From: Arthrobacter liuii
GTDB taxonomy: Bacteria > Actinomycetota > Actinomycetes > Actinomycetales > Micrococcaceae
NCBI RefSeq assembly: GCF_014639275.1
Contig: NZ_BMFW01000004.1
Span: 62,001 to 126,000, forward strand
Direction: 5' to 3'
DNA length: 64,000 bases
The notes beneath the pieces were generated by a model that saw nothing but the letters and a program-made list of their open reading frames with translations, was not told where the DNA came from and searched no databases. Below, in pieces: positions 1 through 9,177 of the stretch. Position numbers and translations under genes: made by a program. The stretch's first letter is position 1. Each line of letters opens with the position of its first letter.

Positions 1-460
1 CATTGTTTTTCGCCACCCAGCCGTATTGGCCAATATGCTTCGCCAAGGTCAGCGGTGCCTTGACGTTCTTCTGGACGGCCATAAAGTTAGTGAGGCCACC
101 CGCCAACGCGGCCCCGCCGAGGAGGGCCCAGTTATCCGGTGTACCTGCCGTAGGCCCAGTGCCCTTCCCACCCGCTCCTCCCGAGCCGTTGGTGCTGGCC
201 TTCTCCTGCTCATCGGCGTTCCTCAGCAGCACCTTTGATTCCTGCTGGAGCCGCGTGACCGTCTGTTGAAGGAGCGTGCGGTGGTTGCTGTTCCAGTCAG
301 ACCGGAACCGCTGGGCGTCTGCGCCCTTCCATGCCGGGTTGTTGTTGATCTGGCTGCTCAGCTGCGTCGACTGCTGCTGCAGCAGGTCCGCGGTCTTGCT
401 GAACTGCTGCGCGAGGGTCCGCAACTGCTCGATGTCGGCGCCCCACAAAGTTCCTGCCAC
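1..460 (-). CDS. WXG100-like protein, 3' end cut by window
   Basis: This leftward reading frame has a GTG start at 460 behind a G-rich stretch and stays open to the window edge (153 codons seen). Residues 1-75 read as a helical hairpin of the WXG100/ESX type: Leu- and Gln-rich helices flank an 'NPAWKGADAQRF' turn, with W44-K-G matching the WXG motif. A Gly/Thr-rich linker (about 80-100) follows, then a hydrophobic Ala/Gly stretch containing 'LLGGAALAGGL'. Canonical WXG100 proteins are about 100 aa, so this one is longer. The known family role is as type VII secretion substrates or as N-terminal targeting domains of larger exported toxins. Whether this is a simple substrate or a modular effector depends on sequence beyond the window. 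Confidence 0.7.
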   Translation of the reverse strand, partial: MAGTLWGADIEQLRTLAQQFSKTADLLQQQSTQLSSQINNNPAWKGADAQRFRSDWNSNHRTLLQQTVTRLQQESKVLLRNADEQEKASTNGSGGAGGKGTGPTAGTPDNWALLGGAALAGGLTNFMAVQKNVKAPLTLAKHIGQYGWVAKNN

Positions 461-578
461 CAGGATTCCCCCCAATACTTATCCGCAGCGGTCCACAGTG
501 CTGTGTGCCCAGCCTAGGGCAGGAGCCGCCCGGTCGCGATGGGGCGGTCTCCCCATGCAACCAATCGGCCAGCCGCAG

Positions 579-797
579 CTAACCCCGGTCTGACTGCTCC
601 AAGACGGCGGCCTTCCGGGCACGCAGCGCGAAGAACGCGCCGAAGGTGAACACCTGCGTCACCACGACCAGCACGATGGCGCCGGCGATCTTGTTGCCGC
701 CCAGGATCATGGTCAGCCCCACGATCGCGGACAGCAGCGCCAGCAGGGGCAGCAGCATGTAGCCCAGGACAAACAGGGTTTCGGGTTTCTTCAGCAT
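579..797 (-). CDS. Small two-helix membrane protein, function unknown
   Basis: A 72-aa protein with an ATG start at 797, four bases downstream of the folA stop, so it is probably the last gene of a thyA-folA transcript. It contains two hydrophobic segments (about residues 9-32 and 36-58) separated by a short 'GGNKIAG' turn and ends in a charged tail ('RARKAAVLEQSDRG'). It therefore looks like a small integral membrane hairpin with both ends on the same side. I do not recognise a characterised family. The tight spacing supports it being a real gene, but gives no link to folate chemistry. Confidence 0.75.
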   Translation of the reverse strand: MLKKPETLFVLGYMLLPLLALLSAIVGLTMILGGNKIAGAIVLVVVTQVFTFGAFFALRARKAAVLEQSDRG

Positions 798-801
798 GTT
801 C

Positions 802-1386
802 CTAGCCCTCGGTCCGTGACCATTTGGTGAATCGGTAGCGTGTGCCGTTGGCGGCCGTCAGCCAGCCGTCCGGCGGGACGGAGGCGGACGCTTCCCAACT
901 GGGGCCAAGCTCGGGGGCGAACGTGTCGCCGTCGGCCGTCACGTCGATGGTGGTGACCACCGCTACGTTGGCGAGCTCCGTGGACTGGCGGAAGACCTCC
1001 CCGCCGCCAAGGATCCAGACCGTCTCGCCGCCGTCGACAAACTGCGACTCAAGGAGCGCGTCGTCAAGGGAAGGAGCCACGACGGCGCCCTCCGCCTCAG
1101 GCGTGTTGGCCCAGCTTTTCTGCCGGGTGATGACGATGTTCGTGCGTCCGGGCAGGGGGCGGTATTTGTCCGGGAAGGACAGCCAGGTTTTGCGGCCCAT
1201 GATCACGGGGTGCCCGGTGGTGAGCAGGGTGAAGTGCTTGAGGTCCTCGGGGAGGTGCCAGGGCATGTCCCCGTCCTTGCCGATGACGCCGTCGGACGTC
1301 TGTGCCCAGACCAAGCCGACGCCCGTGATCGAGGCGGCCAGTTCCTCCGTGAAGGACTGGGGGTCCGTGGAGTTTTCCGTGCTCAT
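802..1386 (-). CDS. folA: Dihydrofolate reductase
   Basis: A 194-aa protein that reduces dihydrofolate to tetrahydrofolate with NADPH, regenerating the cofactor oxidised by thymidylate synthase. The family signature is clear: '[24 protein letters not shown]' lies at about residues 26-49 (W43, H44 and the catalytic-type D48), followed by the NADPH-binding 'VIMGRKTW' and 'ILGGGEVF'. About 20 N-terminal residues precede the usual DHFR start, so it is somewhat longer than the ~160-aa E. coli enzyme. The ATG overlaps the thyA stop by four bases (ATGA), indicating translational coupling in a thyA-folA operon. An internal start nearer the fold cannot be excluded. Confidence 0.95.
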   Translation of the reverse strand: MSTENSTDPQSFTEELAASITGVGLVWAQTSDGVIGKDGDMPWHLPEDLKHFTLLTTGHPVIMGRKTWLSFPDKYRPLPGRTNIVITRQKSWANTPEAEGAVVAPSLDDALLESQFVDGGETVWILGGGEVFRQSTELANVAVVTTIDVTADGDTFAPELGPSWEASASVPPDGWLTAANGTRYRFTKWSRTEG

Positions 1387-2186
1387 ACGGCGATCGGTGC
1401 CTTAATCGTGGGGTGGTGCTGGTAGCCCACCACTTCGAAGTCCTCCAGCGTGTAGTCGAAGATCGACGCCGGCTTGCGGGTGATCTTCAACTGCGGGTAC
1501 TGGTACGGCTCACGTTCCAGCTGCTTGAGGACCTGGTCCATGTGGTTCTCGTAAATGTGGACGTCCCCGCCGGTCCACACGAACTCACCCGGCTCAAGCC
1601 CCACCTGCTGGGCCACCATGCAGGTGAGCAGCGCGTACGAGGCGATGTTGAACGGCACGCCCAGGAACATGTCCGCGGAGCGCTGGTAGAGCTGGCAGGA
1701 CAGCTTGCCGTTGGCCACGTAAAACTGGAAGAACGCGTGGCAGGGCGGCAGGGCCATGTCATTGAGTTCAGAGACATTCCAGGCGGACACGATGTGCCGT
1801 CGCGAGTCCGGGTTGGACTTCAGGTTCTCCATCAGTTCGGCAATCTGGTCGATGTGGCCGCCGTCCGGGGTGGGCCAGCTGCGCCACTGCACGCCATAGA
1901 CAGGGCCCAGGTCGCCGTCCTCGTCAGCCCATTCGTTCCAGATGGTGACGCCTTGGTCCGTCATCCACTTGATGTTCGTCTCGCCGCGCAGGAACCACAA
2001 AAGTTCAACGGCCACAGACTTGAAATGGACCCGCTTGGTGGTGATCAGCGGGAAGCTTTTCGAGAGGTCAAAGCGCATCTGGCGGCCGAAAACGCTGGTG
2101 GTTCCGGTGCCGGTGCGGTCCGATTTATGGGTGCCGGAGGCCAGGACATCCCGCAGGAGGTCTTCATAAGGCGTTGGGATGCTCAC
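1383..2186 (-). CDS. thyA: Thymidylate synthase (ThyA type)
   Basis: A 267-aa enzyme that methylates dUMP to dTMP using methylene-tetrahydrofolate and yields dihydrofolate for FolA. The nucleophile lies in '[13 protein letters not shown]' (C149). The '[17 protein letters not shown]' substrate loop and the 'DVHIYENH' segment are also present, and the length matches the family. The start is GTG (reverse complement of 2184-2186) giving [11 protein letters not shown]; a convincing ribosome binding site is not visible. It overlaps folA by four bases. The flavin-dependent ThyX enzyme is an unrelated fold and is not what is seen here. Confidence 0.96.
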   Translation of the reverse strand: MSIPTPYEDLLRDVLASGTHKSDRTGTGTTSVFGRQMRFDLSKSFPLITTKRVHFKSVAVELLWFLRGETNIKWMTDQGVTIWNEWADEDGDLGPVYGVQWRSWPTPDGGHIDQIAELMENLKSNPDSRRHIVSAWNVSELNDMALPPCHAFFQFYVANGKLSCQLYQRSADMFLGVPFNIASYALLTCMVAQQVGLEPGEFVWTGGDVHIYENHMDQVLKQLEREPYQYPQLKITRKPASIFDYTLEDFEVVGYQHHPTIKAPIAV

Positions 2187-2212
2187 GGTTCAAGTCTACT
2201 TGGGGCCGGGGC

Positions 2213-3181
2213 TCAGTCGTCGAAGGGCCTGAACTGCTCCACTGCCACAACCCGTGCCTTCCCGACCACGGCCACGTGGCACACCACCATCTCGCCGGGA
2301 GACAGGAAGGGGTCGCCGGCGGGCAGCAGCTTCGCGAGGTGTGCGGGCATGTGCGCGGACAGTTGCTTAAGGATGGTGGGCAGGGCGGGCCGGTGGGTGC
2401 AGACCACCACCGCCCGCTGTTTGTCGAAAAGGGATTCGATGACGGCGGCCGTCTTCTTCGGGCTGCGTTGGTGGTTGTGCTCGGTCAGGCCTTCTGCCAG
2501 CTTTACTTTGGCACCACTTTCCCGCGCGTACGGCGCCACGGTTGCCACACAGCGCAGCCACGGACTCGTCACCACCCGCATCGGCTTCCACGCCTTGAGG
2601 AGCCGGCCCACGGCCTGGGCCTGCCGGGTCCCGGTGACCGCCAGCGGACGCTCGCCCTCTGCCTTGCTCCAGGACGCGCGCGGTTTGGCCTTGGCGTGTC
2701 GGAGCACCAGCAGCGGCCAGGTGTCCAGGGCGCCGCGTTCGTGGGCGTCCCGCAGGGATTCAAGGGGCCCGACGTCGGAAGGGTTGGTCAGCAGGCGGGC
2801 GGCCTTTTCGGGGGCGCACCACATGACGCTGTCCACCTCCTTGCCGTCCGGAACCAGGCCGTTCCCGTTGACCTTGACCGCCCAGTAGTGGACCTTCTTC
2901 AGCCCGGACGCCACGTGGTAGTGGATGGACGGCAGCGGGATGCCCAGCGGTGCCCGAAGGCCGATCTCCTCCCAGACCTCACGAAGGGCGCACTCGGGGA
3001 TGGTCTCGCCGGCGTCGATTTTTCCCTTGGGCCATGACCAGTCGTCATAGCTGGGCCGGTGGATCAGCAGGACTTCAAGGCGGTCCTTCACGACCCGCCA
3101 CGGGATGGCGCCCGCAGCGGTCACGGCTACGGGTTCCCCCGGGTGGTCAGTCTGGTCGGCTACGAGTGCATCGCTCGACAA
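2213..3181 (-). CDS. NUDIX hydrolase fused to histidine phosphatase (MutT1 type)
   Basis: A 322-aa two-domain protein. The N-terminal half carries an exact NUDIX box (G53, E59, R67-E68, E71-E72, G74). The C-terminal half begins with the histidine-phosphatase motif 'LLVLRHAKAK' and retains 'TSPWLRC' and 'CTHRPALP'. This architecture is that of mycobacterial MutT1, which hydrolyses 8-oxo-dGTP and related nucleotides, and some members cleave diadenosine polyphosphates. The start is TTG at 3181, with 'ATAGGCAG' about nine bases upstream; an in-frame GTG further in is an alternative. It lies nine bases after ppk1 on the same strand, so co-transcription is likely. The same neighbours occur in mycobacteria. 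Confidence 0.88.
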   Translation of the reverse strand: MSSDALVADQTDHPGEPVAVTAAGAIPWRVVKDRLEVLLIHRPSYDDWSWPKGKIDAGETIPECALREVWEEIGLRAPLGIPLPSIHYHVASGLKKVHYWAVKVNGNGLVPDGKEVDSVMWCAPEKAARLLTNPSDVGPLESLRDAHERGALDTWPLLVLRHAKAKPRASWSKAEGERPLAVTGTRQAQAVGRLLKAWKPMRVVTSPWLRCVATVAPYARESGAKVKLAEGLTEHNHQRSPKKTAAVIESLFDKQRAVVVCTHRPALPTILKQLSAHMPAHLAKLLPAGDPFLSPGEMVVCHVAVVGKARVVAVEQFRPFDD

Positions 3182-3190
3182 CGCGGCTGC

Positions 3191-5440
3191 CTATCGCCGG
3201 CTGAGGCTGCGTTGCCGCGGCCGGGACGCCAGCAGCCAGGACTGGACGTCTTCGAGCGGTTTCCCGTCCTCGGAGAGGTGGTGCCGTATCCAGTTGCCCT
3301 CGTTGTCCAGGTGCCAGCTGGACGTGTCCGGGTCCATGTAGCGCTTCAGCAGGTCGAGGACGTAGGCGATGTCATCCGCGCTGGCCAGCTGGACAAGGGC
3401 CTCGACCCTGCGGTCCAGGTTGCGGTGCATCATGTCGGCGGATCCGATGTACACCACGGGATCCCCGCCGTTGGCGAAGGCGAAGACGCGGGAGTGCTCC
3501 AGGAACCGGCCCAGGATGGAGCGCACGGTGATGTTGTCGCTTAGGCCCGGAACGCCGGGGCGCAGCGAGCAAATGCCGCGGACCACCACGTCCACCTTCA
3601 CCCCCGCCTGGGACGCGCGGTACAGCGAATCGATGATGGCCTCGTCCACCATCGAGTTCACTTTGATCTGCACATGCCCGGGCACGCCCGCCCGCGCGTT
3701 GCGGATTTCCGTCTCAATCCGGTCGATGAGCCCCGAACGCACGGAACGCGGCGCCACCAGGAGGCGCTTGAAGGTTGACTTGGGTGCGTAGCCGGAGAGC
3801 TGGTTGAACAGCTTGGAGAGGTCCTCGCCCACCTGGTCGTTGGCGGTCAGGAGGCCCAGGTCCTCGTAATACCGTGCCGTCCGCGGGTGGTAGTTGCCGG
3901 TGCCGATGTGGCAGTAGCGGCGCAGCCCGTCCACTTCCTGGCGGACCACCAGCGAAAGTTTGCAGTGCGTCTTCAGGCCCACGATGCCGTACACCACGTG
4001 CACGCCTGCCTGCTCCAGCTTGCGGGCCCAGGAGATATTGGCCTGCTCATCGAACCGTGCTTTGATCTCCACGAGGGCCAGGACCTGCTTGCCGGCCTCG
4101 GCGGCGTCGATCAGGGCGTCAACAATGGGGGAGTCGCCGGAGGTGCGGTACAGGGTCTGCTTGATGGCCTGGACCTTCGGGTCCGCCGCTGCCTGCTCCA
4201 GGAACGCCTGCACGGAGGTGGAGAACGAATCGTACGGGTGGTGCAGCAGGATGTCCCGGCGGCGCATGGCGGCGAACACGTTTGCCGCCTTGGACGTTTC
4301 GGATTCGTTCAGGTACCGCGAGGTGTGGGGGACGTGCTTGGGGTAGTGCAGGTCCGCCCGGTCGATCCCGGCGATTACTGACAGGCCGCGGAGGTCCAGC
4401 GGAGCCGGCACCGTATACACCTCGGATTCCTCCACACCCAGCTCGCGGATCAGCAGCGACCGGATGTTGGGGTTGATGTCATGGGTGACCTCAAGCCTGA
4501 CTGGCGGCCCGAAGCGGCGCCGCAGGAGTTCCTTCTCCAAGGCCTGCAGGAGGTTCTCGGCGTCGTCCTCCTCCACCTCCACGTCCTCGTTCCGGGTGAC
4601 GCGGAACGTGTGGTGCTCCAGGACCTCCATGCCGGGGAAGAGCTTGTCCAGGTTGACGGCGATGACTTCCTCAAGGGCGATGAACCGGGCCACACGGCCG
4701 GGCACGGCGCCGGCGCGGGGACCATCGATGGAGATCAGGCGGGGCAACTGGTCCGGGACCTTAACGCGGGCGAAGAGTTCCTTGTCGCTGACGGGGTTCC
4801 GGACCACCACGGCAAGGTTGAGCGACAGGCCCGAGATGTAAGGGAAGGGGTGCGCCGGATCCACGGCCAACGGCGTGAGGATGGGGAATACCTTTTCCGC
4901 AAACATCACGCTGAGCTGCTGCTTGGCGGCATCGTCCAGCTCCGCCCAGTGCATCAGATGGATGTGCTCATAAGCCAGGGCCGGGCGGATCTGGTCGGCG
5001 TAGACTTCCGCGTGCCGTTCCTGGAGCCGGTGGGCTTCCTCGCTTATCCGCTCAAGCACCTCGACGGGGCTCAGCCCGGCGGGGGAGGGGACTGCGAGTC
5101 CGGTGGCGATGCGGCGCTTGAGGCCAGCCACGCGGACCATGAAGAACTCGTCAAGGTTGGAGGCGAAAATGGACAGGAAGCTGACCCGCTCCAGCAAGTG
5201 GAGGGTTGGGTCCTCGGCCAGTTCCAGTACCCGGGAATTAAAGGCCAGCCAGCTCAGTTCACGGTCCAGGAACCGGTCCGGCCGGATGTCGCCTTCCGGC
5301 TGCAGGTTCGGCGCGAATTCGGGGATATCGATGCGGTCCTGGGTGGCCCTGGACGCCGGTACTTCAGAGGAGCCGAAGCGGGCCCGCACTGGTACCGCAA
5401 CATCCCGGGACGTGGCTGTTCCGGAGGGTTCCGGGTTCAT
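3191..5440 (-). CDS. ppk1: Polyphosphate kinase 1
   Basis: A 749-aa enzyme that reversibly polymerises the ATP gamma-phosphate into polyphosphate. The N-terminal part after residue ~50 reads '[21 protein letters not shown]', the usual start of the PPK domain. The phospho-acceptor motif '[19 protein letters not shown]' holds the His residues used for autophosphorylation, and '[17 protein letters not shown]' lies in the second phospholipase-D-like half. The ATG at 5440 has AGGAG eight bases upstream. About 50 extra N-terminal residues precede the core compared with the ~690-aa E. coli enzyme. It is followed immediately by the MutT1-like gene, which suggests linked phosphate and nucleotide-pool functions. 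Confidence 0.96.
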   Translation of the reverse strand: MNPEPSGTATSRDVAVPVRARFGSSEVPASRATQDRIDIPEFAPNLQPEGDIRPDRFLDRELSWLAFNSRVLELAEDPTLHLLERVSFLSIFASNLDEFFMVRVAGLKRRIATGLAVPSPAGLSPVEVLERISEEAHRLQERHAEVYADQIRPALAYEHIHLMHWAELDDAAKQQLSVMFAEKVFPILTPLAVDPAHPFPYISGLSLNLAVVVRNPVSDKELFARVKVPDQLPRLISIDGPRAGAVPGRVARFIALEEVIAVNLDKLFPGMEVLEHHTFRVTRNEDVEVEEDDAENLLQALEKELLRRRFGPPVRLEVTHDINPNIRSLLIRELGVEESEVYTVPAPLDLRGLSVIAGIDRADLHYPKHVPHTSRYLNESETSKAANVFAAMRRRDILLHHPYDSFSTSVQAFLEQAAADPKVQAIKQTLYRTSGDSPIVDALIDAAEAGKQVLALVEIKARFDEQANISWARKLEQAGVHVVYGIVGLKTHCKLSLVVRQEVDGLRRYCHIGTGNYHPRTARYYEDLGLLTANDQVGEDLSKLFNQLSGYAPKSTFKRLLVAPRSVRSGLIDRIETEIRNARAGVPGHVQIKVNSMVDEAIIDSLYRASQAGVKVDVVVRGICSLRPGVPGLSDNITVRSILGRFLEHSRVFAFANGGDPVVYIGSADMMHRNLDRRVEALVQLASADDIAYVLDLLKRYMDPDTSSWHLDNEGNWIRHHLSEDGKPLEDVQSWLLASRPRQRSLSRR

Positions 5441-5570
5441 GGCTTCTCCTTTTGCTGGCGCTCTGGTGCCGGCGCTTCCGCCCCGCGCGGCTCCCTTTCA
5501 ACCTTACAAGCATTCTCCTGCCACACGGCCCCTGATTTACGCCCTGCCAGGGGCTCACGTGGATGCCCTT

Positions 5571-6539
5571 TTACCCTCCCGCCGGACCATACATGACGTC
5601 CATATCCCAGCGGCTGAATCCCAGCCGCCGGTAGAGCGCCACGGCTGCGGTGTTGTCTGCGTCCACGTAGAGCATGACTCCGCTCAGCCCTGAGTCACGG
5701 AGGTGCCTGATGCCGGCGATGGTCAGTGCCTTGCCCAGGCCCATGCCCTGGGCCTCCGGTGCCACGCCCACCACGTAGACCTCCCCGATGGCAGGGTGCG
5801 TCCCGTGCCGGGGGTGGACCTTGGTCCAGTGGTAGCCCAGGAGGTGGCCGTCCCGGTCCTCGGCCAGGAAGAAGCCGGCAGGATCGAACCAGTCCTCCGC
5901 CATGCGTGCCTCAAGGTCAGCCCGGGTGAGGTTCCCCTGCTCCGGGTGGTGGGCGAACGCAGCCCGGTTGGCAGCCAGCCAGGAATCCTCATCCTTGCCC
6001 GGCACGAAGGTGCGGATCGATACCCCGTCCGGCAGGCCGGCGTCGGGAAGGTCCGCACCCGCCGTCGTCATCCGCATCTTCCACAGTTCACGCACCGGCG
6101 CGTAGCCATAGCGGGCGGCGAGGTCCGCGGCGGCCTCATGGTTGCCATGGGACCAGGCGTTCAGTCCGCCAAAGCCCCGGACTTCCTTGAGCGCGCCTAC
6201 CAGCCGGTCCGCCACTCCCTGGTTCCGGTAGGAGGGGTGAACGGCAATTTCCAGGATGCCGCTGCCGTCAGTCTCTTCCACCACGACGGCGAAGCCCGCC
6301 AGGTCCTGGCCGGTCACCGGATCGGAGTCCTCATCGGGCGCGTAAAGGGCCAGGGTCAGCAGTGTGTGCTCCGCGGAATCTCCGGCACGCAGGGTCACCA
6401 GGGTCTGCTCGGAAATGGAAGGATTGCCGTCCGATTCCTCGGCCGCGGCCAGAACGTCGCGGCAGTCCTTCAGGAGCTGCTGGTCAACTCCGCCCCGGAC
6501 GACATGGACGGGCCACTTTTGCGGATGCGCTGGAGTCAT
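5571..6539 (-). CDS. mshD: Mycothiol synthase (tandem GNAT)
   Basis: A 322-aa protein made of two GNAT acetyltransferase domains. The C-terminal domain carries 'GEVYVVGVAPEAQGMGLGKAL', the acetyl-CoA binding segment, and the N-terminal domain keeps 'EIAVHPSYRNQGVADRLV'. MshD acetylates Cys-GlcN-Ins in the last step of mycothiol synthesis, the actinobacterial counterpart of glutathione. The end 'LYVDADNTAAVALYRRLGFSRWDMDVMY' is typical of the family. It begins 33 bases downstream of glnR on the same strand, an arrangement also known in mycobacteria. The ribosome binding site before the ATG at 6539 is weak. Confidence 0.93.
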   Translation of the reverse strand: MTPAHPQKWPVHVVRGGVDQQLLKDCRDVLAAAEESDGNPSISEQTLVTLRAGDSAEHTLLTLALYAPDEDSDPVTGQDLAGFAVVVEETDGSGILEIAVHPSYRNQGVADRLVGALKEVRGFGGLNAWSHGNHEAAADLAARYGYAPVRELWKMRMTTAGADLPDAGLPDGVSIRTFVPGKDEDSWLAANRAAFAHHPEQGNLTRADLEARMAEDWFDPAGFFLAEDRDGHLLGYHWTKVHPRHGTHPAIGEVYVVGVAPEAQGMGLGKALTIAGIRHLRDSGLSGVMLYVDADNTAAVALYRRLGFSRWDMDVMYGPAGG

Positions 6540-6572
6540 GAGCCAAGGCTATACGCCGGTGGCGCCCGGGGC

Positions 6573-7271
6573 TTAGGCCTCGGTGAGTTCGTCTTCCTGT
6601 TGCCGGACCAGGGTGAGGCGGTAGCCAACGTTCCTGACCGTGCTGATCAGGTTCTCGTGGTCCGCGCCGAGCTTGGCCCGTAAACGCCGGACGTGGACGT
6701 CAACAGTGCGGGTGCCGCCGTAGTAGTCGTAGCCCCAGACTTCGGTGAGCAGCTGCTGGCGGGTGAACACCCGGCCGGGGTGCTGCGCCAGGTACTTCAG
6801 GAGCTCGAACTCCTTGAAGGTCAGGTTCAGCGGCGCCCCGTTGACCCGGGCCGTGTAGCTTGCCTCGTCGATGACGACGCCGGCGGCGCGGATCTCGCTC
6901 GGGGCGTCCTCCTGCTCGGGCACCGCCCGGGCAACGGAGAGCCGGATGCGCGCCTCCACCTCGGCGGGTCCGGCGGAATCGAGGACGATGTCGTCAACAG
7001 CCCAGGCCGAGGACACCGCCGCCATGCCGCCTTCAGTAAGGATCAGGACCAACGGAGCGCTGAGTCCGGTGGCTTTCAGGAGCTGGGTGAGGGAACGGGC
7101 CCCCACCAGGTCCTTGCGGGCATCCAGCAGGACTATGTCGCAGGGGTCGGTTTCGAGGAGGGCCGTGGGCTCGGCGGGGAGGATATGGACCCTGTGGTTC
7201 AGCAACTCAAGGGCAGGCAGGATGTCCACCGAAGAACCGGTGCTGTTTGTCAGTAACAGGATGTGCGACAT
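6573..7271 (-). CDS. glnR: GlnR-type orphan response regulator
   Basis: A 232-aa OmpR/PhoB-like regulator. The reading frame stays open far upstream, but the ATG at 7271 has GGAGG six bases before it and starts [10 protein letters not shown], matching GlnR. Residues 1-110 form a receiver-like domain. It retains D50 ('IVLLDARKD'), but the usual acidic pair after the first strand is replaced by 'TNS'. Residues ~125-225 are a winged helix with '[14 protein letters not shown]', 'VFTRQQLL' and '[16 protein letters not shown]'. GlnR controls nitrogen-assimilation genes in Streptomyces and mycobacteria without a partner kinase. The resemblance to Streptomyces GlnR is recalled, not computed. mshD follows 33 bases downstream. 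Confidence 0.9.
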   Translation of the reverse strand: MSHILLLTNSTGSSVDILPALELLNHRVHILPAEPTALLETDPCDIVLLDARKDLVGARSLTQLLKATGLSAPLVLILTEGGMAAVSSAWAVDDIVLDSAGPAEVEARIRLSVARAVPEQEDAPSEIRAAGVVIDEASYTARVNGAPLNLTFKEFELLKYLAQHPGRVFTRQQLLTEVWGYDYYGGTRTVDVHVRRLRAKLGADHENLISTVRNVGYRLTLVRQQEDELTEA

Positions 7272-7611
7272 TGTTCCTCCAAGGGCCGTCCGCGCATCAT
7301 TGGGCGACTGAACCGGATTCTCACCGGCCGGTACTGGCTTCCCGCACGAGGTTTTTGGTCCGTCAGCACGCCGCCGGCCAGCCACCTCAGCAGGGAGCGT
7401 AGCTGAACCTTGAGTATACCCGGCGGGCTCTTCCAGGCCACAGATCCACGCCATGGACGGGGACGTTTTGCGACACATCCAGTTCATATAGGGCAGGATT
7501 GAACCAGGGCGGACCAGCCCTGCCACGAGGGGGCGGACCAGCCTTCGGGCCGATCGCCAGGATGGGAAACAGCGCAGTGAGTGCACCGATGAAGCACAGG
7601 CGGGGCCCCGG
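7272..7611. other. Divergent intergenic region, no gene seen
   Basis: This 340-bp stretch separates leftward glnR from a rightward membrane-protein gene, so it should hold both promoters. Open frames inside it have the composition of shadows and no ribosome binding sites. I see no convincing -35/-10 pair, long palindrome or riboswitch-like fold. A TATAGG hexamer (about 7486-7491) could be a rightward -10 element, but it lacks a clear -35 partner. Confidence 0.5.
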
Positions 7612-8379
7612 ATGACGGCGGAACTGCAGGCACCCGTGCGTTCGCTTGGTTCCTGGACGGTCGGCGTCGTCGGGATTGCCGGCCTCATCGCCATTATCGC
7701 CGGGGTGTATGCCTCGCCGGAGGCCCTGGTTGCCGTGGGCATCGTGATCGCCGCAGCCGTGGGCATCGGCTGGCCGCACTTCCTGCGCATCCCCGCCAAG
7801 AAGACGCTCGCCGCCGTCATCGCCCTGCCGGGTGCGGGCGCGGCTCTGGCGGCTGCCGTGGCGCCGGCCCCGGGATACCTGGACTGGACCCCGGCCTTCG
7901 TGGCGCTGGGAATGATGGCCGTCTTCGTGGTGCAGCTCATCCGCGGCACCGGGCAGGCCCAGCGGCTGGAATCCACCCTGGGATGCTGCGCCGGAGTCCT
8001 CTTGTCCTGCCTCGGCGCGGGCTGGATTGCCGGCGCCCGTTTCAATGGTGTCCGGGAGATGCTCCTGGTGGCAGCGGTCAGCGCGGCAGTGGCGTTGCTT
8101 GCGGGGCTCATCCGTTGGCCGGACAGCATCGTTGCACCGCTGGGGGTTGTGCTTGCAGGCCTGGCCGGCCCGCTCGCCGGGTTGGTCCTGTCAGACATCG
8201 CCGTCCTGCCGGCGGCCGTCTTTGGCGTGGTGGTGGGTGCGGTCCTGGCCAGCTTCCGCAGGCTGACCACACTCCGTGGCGCCCCGCTGAACATCCCCGC
8301 GGCGCTGAGCATGGGCCTTGCGCCGGTTTCGGCGGTGGGATCACTCGCCTACTTCATAGACAAACTACTCATCTACTAA
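7612..8379 (+). CDS. Polytopic membrane protein, function unknown
   Basis: A 255-aa protein made almost entirely of hydrophobic segments, about eight by eye (for example residues 14-34, 38-54, 66-88, 93-110, 126-144, 149-165, 173-190 and 195-213). A short basic loop '[11 protein letters not shown]' precedes a final segment at about 228-248. No catalytic or transport motif stands out, and I do not recognise the family. The ATG at 7612 is the only plausible start in frame, although the ribosome binding site is weak. A 37-aa membrane peptide follows after 17 bases, so the two may be made together. Confidence 0.8.
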   Translation: MTAELQAPVRSLGSWTVGVVGIAGLIAIIAGVYASPEALVAVGIVIAAAVGIGWPHFLRIPAKKTLAAVIALPGAGAALAAAVAPAPGYLDWTPAFVALGMMAVFVVQLIRGTGQAQRLESTLGCCAGVLLSCLGAGWIAGARFNGVREMLLVAAVSAAVALLAGLIRWPDSIVAPLGVVLAGLAGPLAGLVLSDIAVLPAAVFGVVVGAVLASFRRLTTLRGAPLNIPAALSMGLAPVSAVGSLAYFIDKLLIY

Positions 8380-8396
8380 CGGGTTAGGATGGCACC

Positions 8397-8510
8397 ATGT
8401 CCGTACTTGCTTTTGAAATCTTCTTCCTTGTCCTGCTCGGCATCGCGAGCCTGTCCATGGCCTGGTTCGCCGGTTTCGTGGTCTACCGCCTCTTCAAGGG
8501 CCAGAAGTAG
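8397..8510 (+). CDS. 37-aa single-span membrane peptide
   Basis: A short frame running from ATG 8397 to TAG 8508-8510. It begins MSVLAFEIFFLVLLGIASL and ends in a basic tail 'YRLFKGQK', which is a classic single-span membrane microprotein. An 'AGGAT' about seven bases upstream can serve as ribosome binding site. It lies between a polytopic membrane protein and a nitrobindin-like gene on the same strand, with 17- and 41-base gaps. The positive-inside rule suggests a cytoplasmic C terminus. The function is unknown; it could be an accessory subunit of the preceding membrane protein. Confidence 0.65.
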   Translation: MSVLAFEIFFLVLLGIASLSMAWFAGFVVYRLFKGQK

Positions 8511-8551
8511 CCAGCCTTTTCCAGGGCCGGCCGTATCTCGAGGTAACACCA

Positions 8552-9160
8552 ATGCCCATTGAGATTCCTACAGATCTGACCCCCGAACTCGTTCCCCTTT
8601 CGTGGCTCATCGGTGAGTGGGAGGGCCGCGGCCGGCTGGGCAGCGGAGACGAGGATTCCGAACACTTCCTTCAGCACGTCTCCTTCACCCACAACGGCCT
8701 GCCATACCTCCAGTACCGTGCGGAAAGCTGGTTGACCGACGACGAAGGGACACGGCTTCGGCCGCTCACCGTCGAGACCGGTTTCTGGGCACTGGAGCGC
8801 AAACAGCTTGACGCCGACGGCGGTCCCGGCCTGGTGCCCGCGGACATCGTGCCGGTGCTGAAGAGCGCCGACGAGGTGGAGGCGCTGCGCAACAAGGACG
8901 GCGGCTTCGACATCTCCGTGTCCATCTCGCACCCGGGCGGAATCTCGGAACTGTACTACGGCCAGATCAAAGGCCCCCAGATCCAGTTGACCACCGACAT
9001 GGTGATGCGCGGCAGCCACTCCAAGGACTACAGTGCAGCCACCAGGATCTTCGGCCTGGTGGACGGCAACCTTTTGTGGCGGTGGGATGTGGCCACGGGG
9101 GGAGAAACCGGAAAGGGGCTGGAGGCGCATGCCTCCGCGTTCCTGCACAAAGTCTCCTAA
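8552..9160 (+). CDS. Nitrobindin / FABP-like heme-binding beta-barrel protein
   Basis: A 202-aa protein with the family signature G-x-W-x-G-x-G at residues 21-27 ('GEWEGRG'). A series of short beta strands and a C-terminal 'HASAFLHKV' follow; the latter could supply the proximal heme histidine. Homologues in mycobacteria and human THAP4 bind ferric heme and can isomerise peroxynitrite to nitrate. The start ATG 8552 is preceded by 'CGAGGTAACACCA', an acceptable ribosome binding site. It sits 17 bases before a flavin reductase gene, in a rightward block rich in redox-related proteins. The enzymatic activity is inferred from the family. Confidence 0.87.
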   Translation: MPIEIPTDLTPELVPLSWLIGEWEGRGRLGSGDEDSEHFLQHVSFTHNGLPYLQYRAESWLTDDEGTRLRPLTVETGFWALERKQLDADGGPGLVPADIVPVLKSADEVEALRNKDGGFDISVSISHPGGISELYYGQIKGPQIQLTTDMVMRGSHSKDYSAATRIFGLVDGNLLWRWDVATGGETGKGLEAHASAFLHKVS

Positions 9161-9177
9161 CCAGGAAGGGTCGGGCC

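Noticed and set aside
7272-8312. Upstream extension of the glnR frame to 579 codons
   Set aside because: The extra part overlaps the membrane-protein gene antisense and lacks family similarity; ATG 7271 has GGAGG and matches GlnR.
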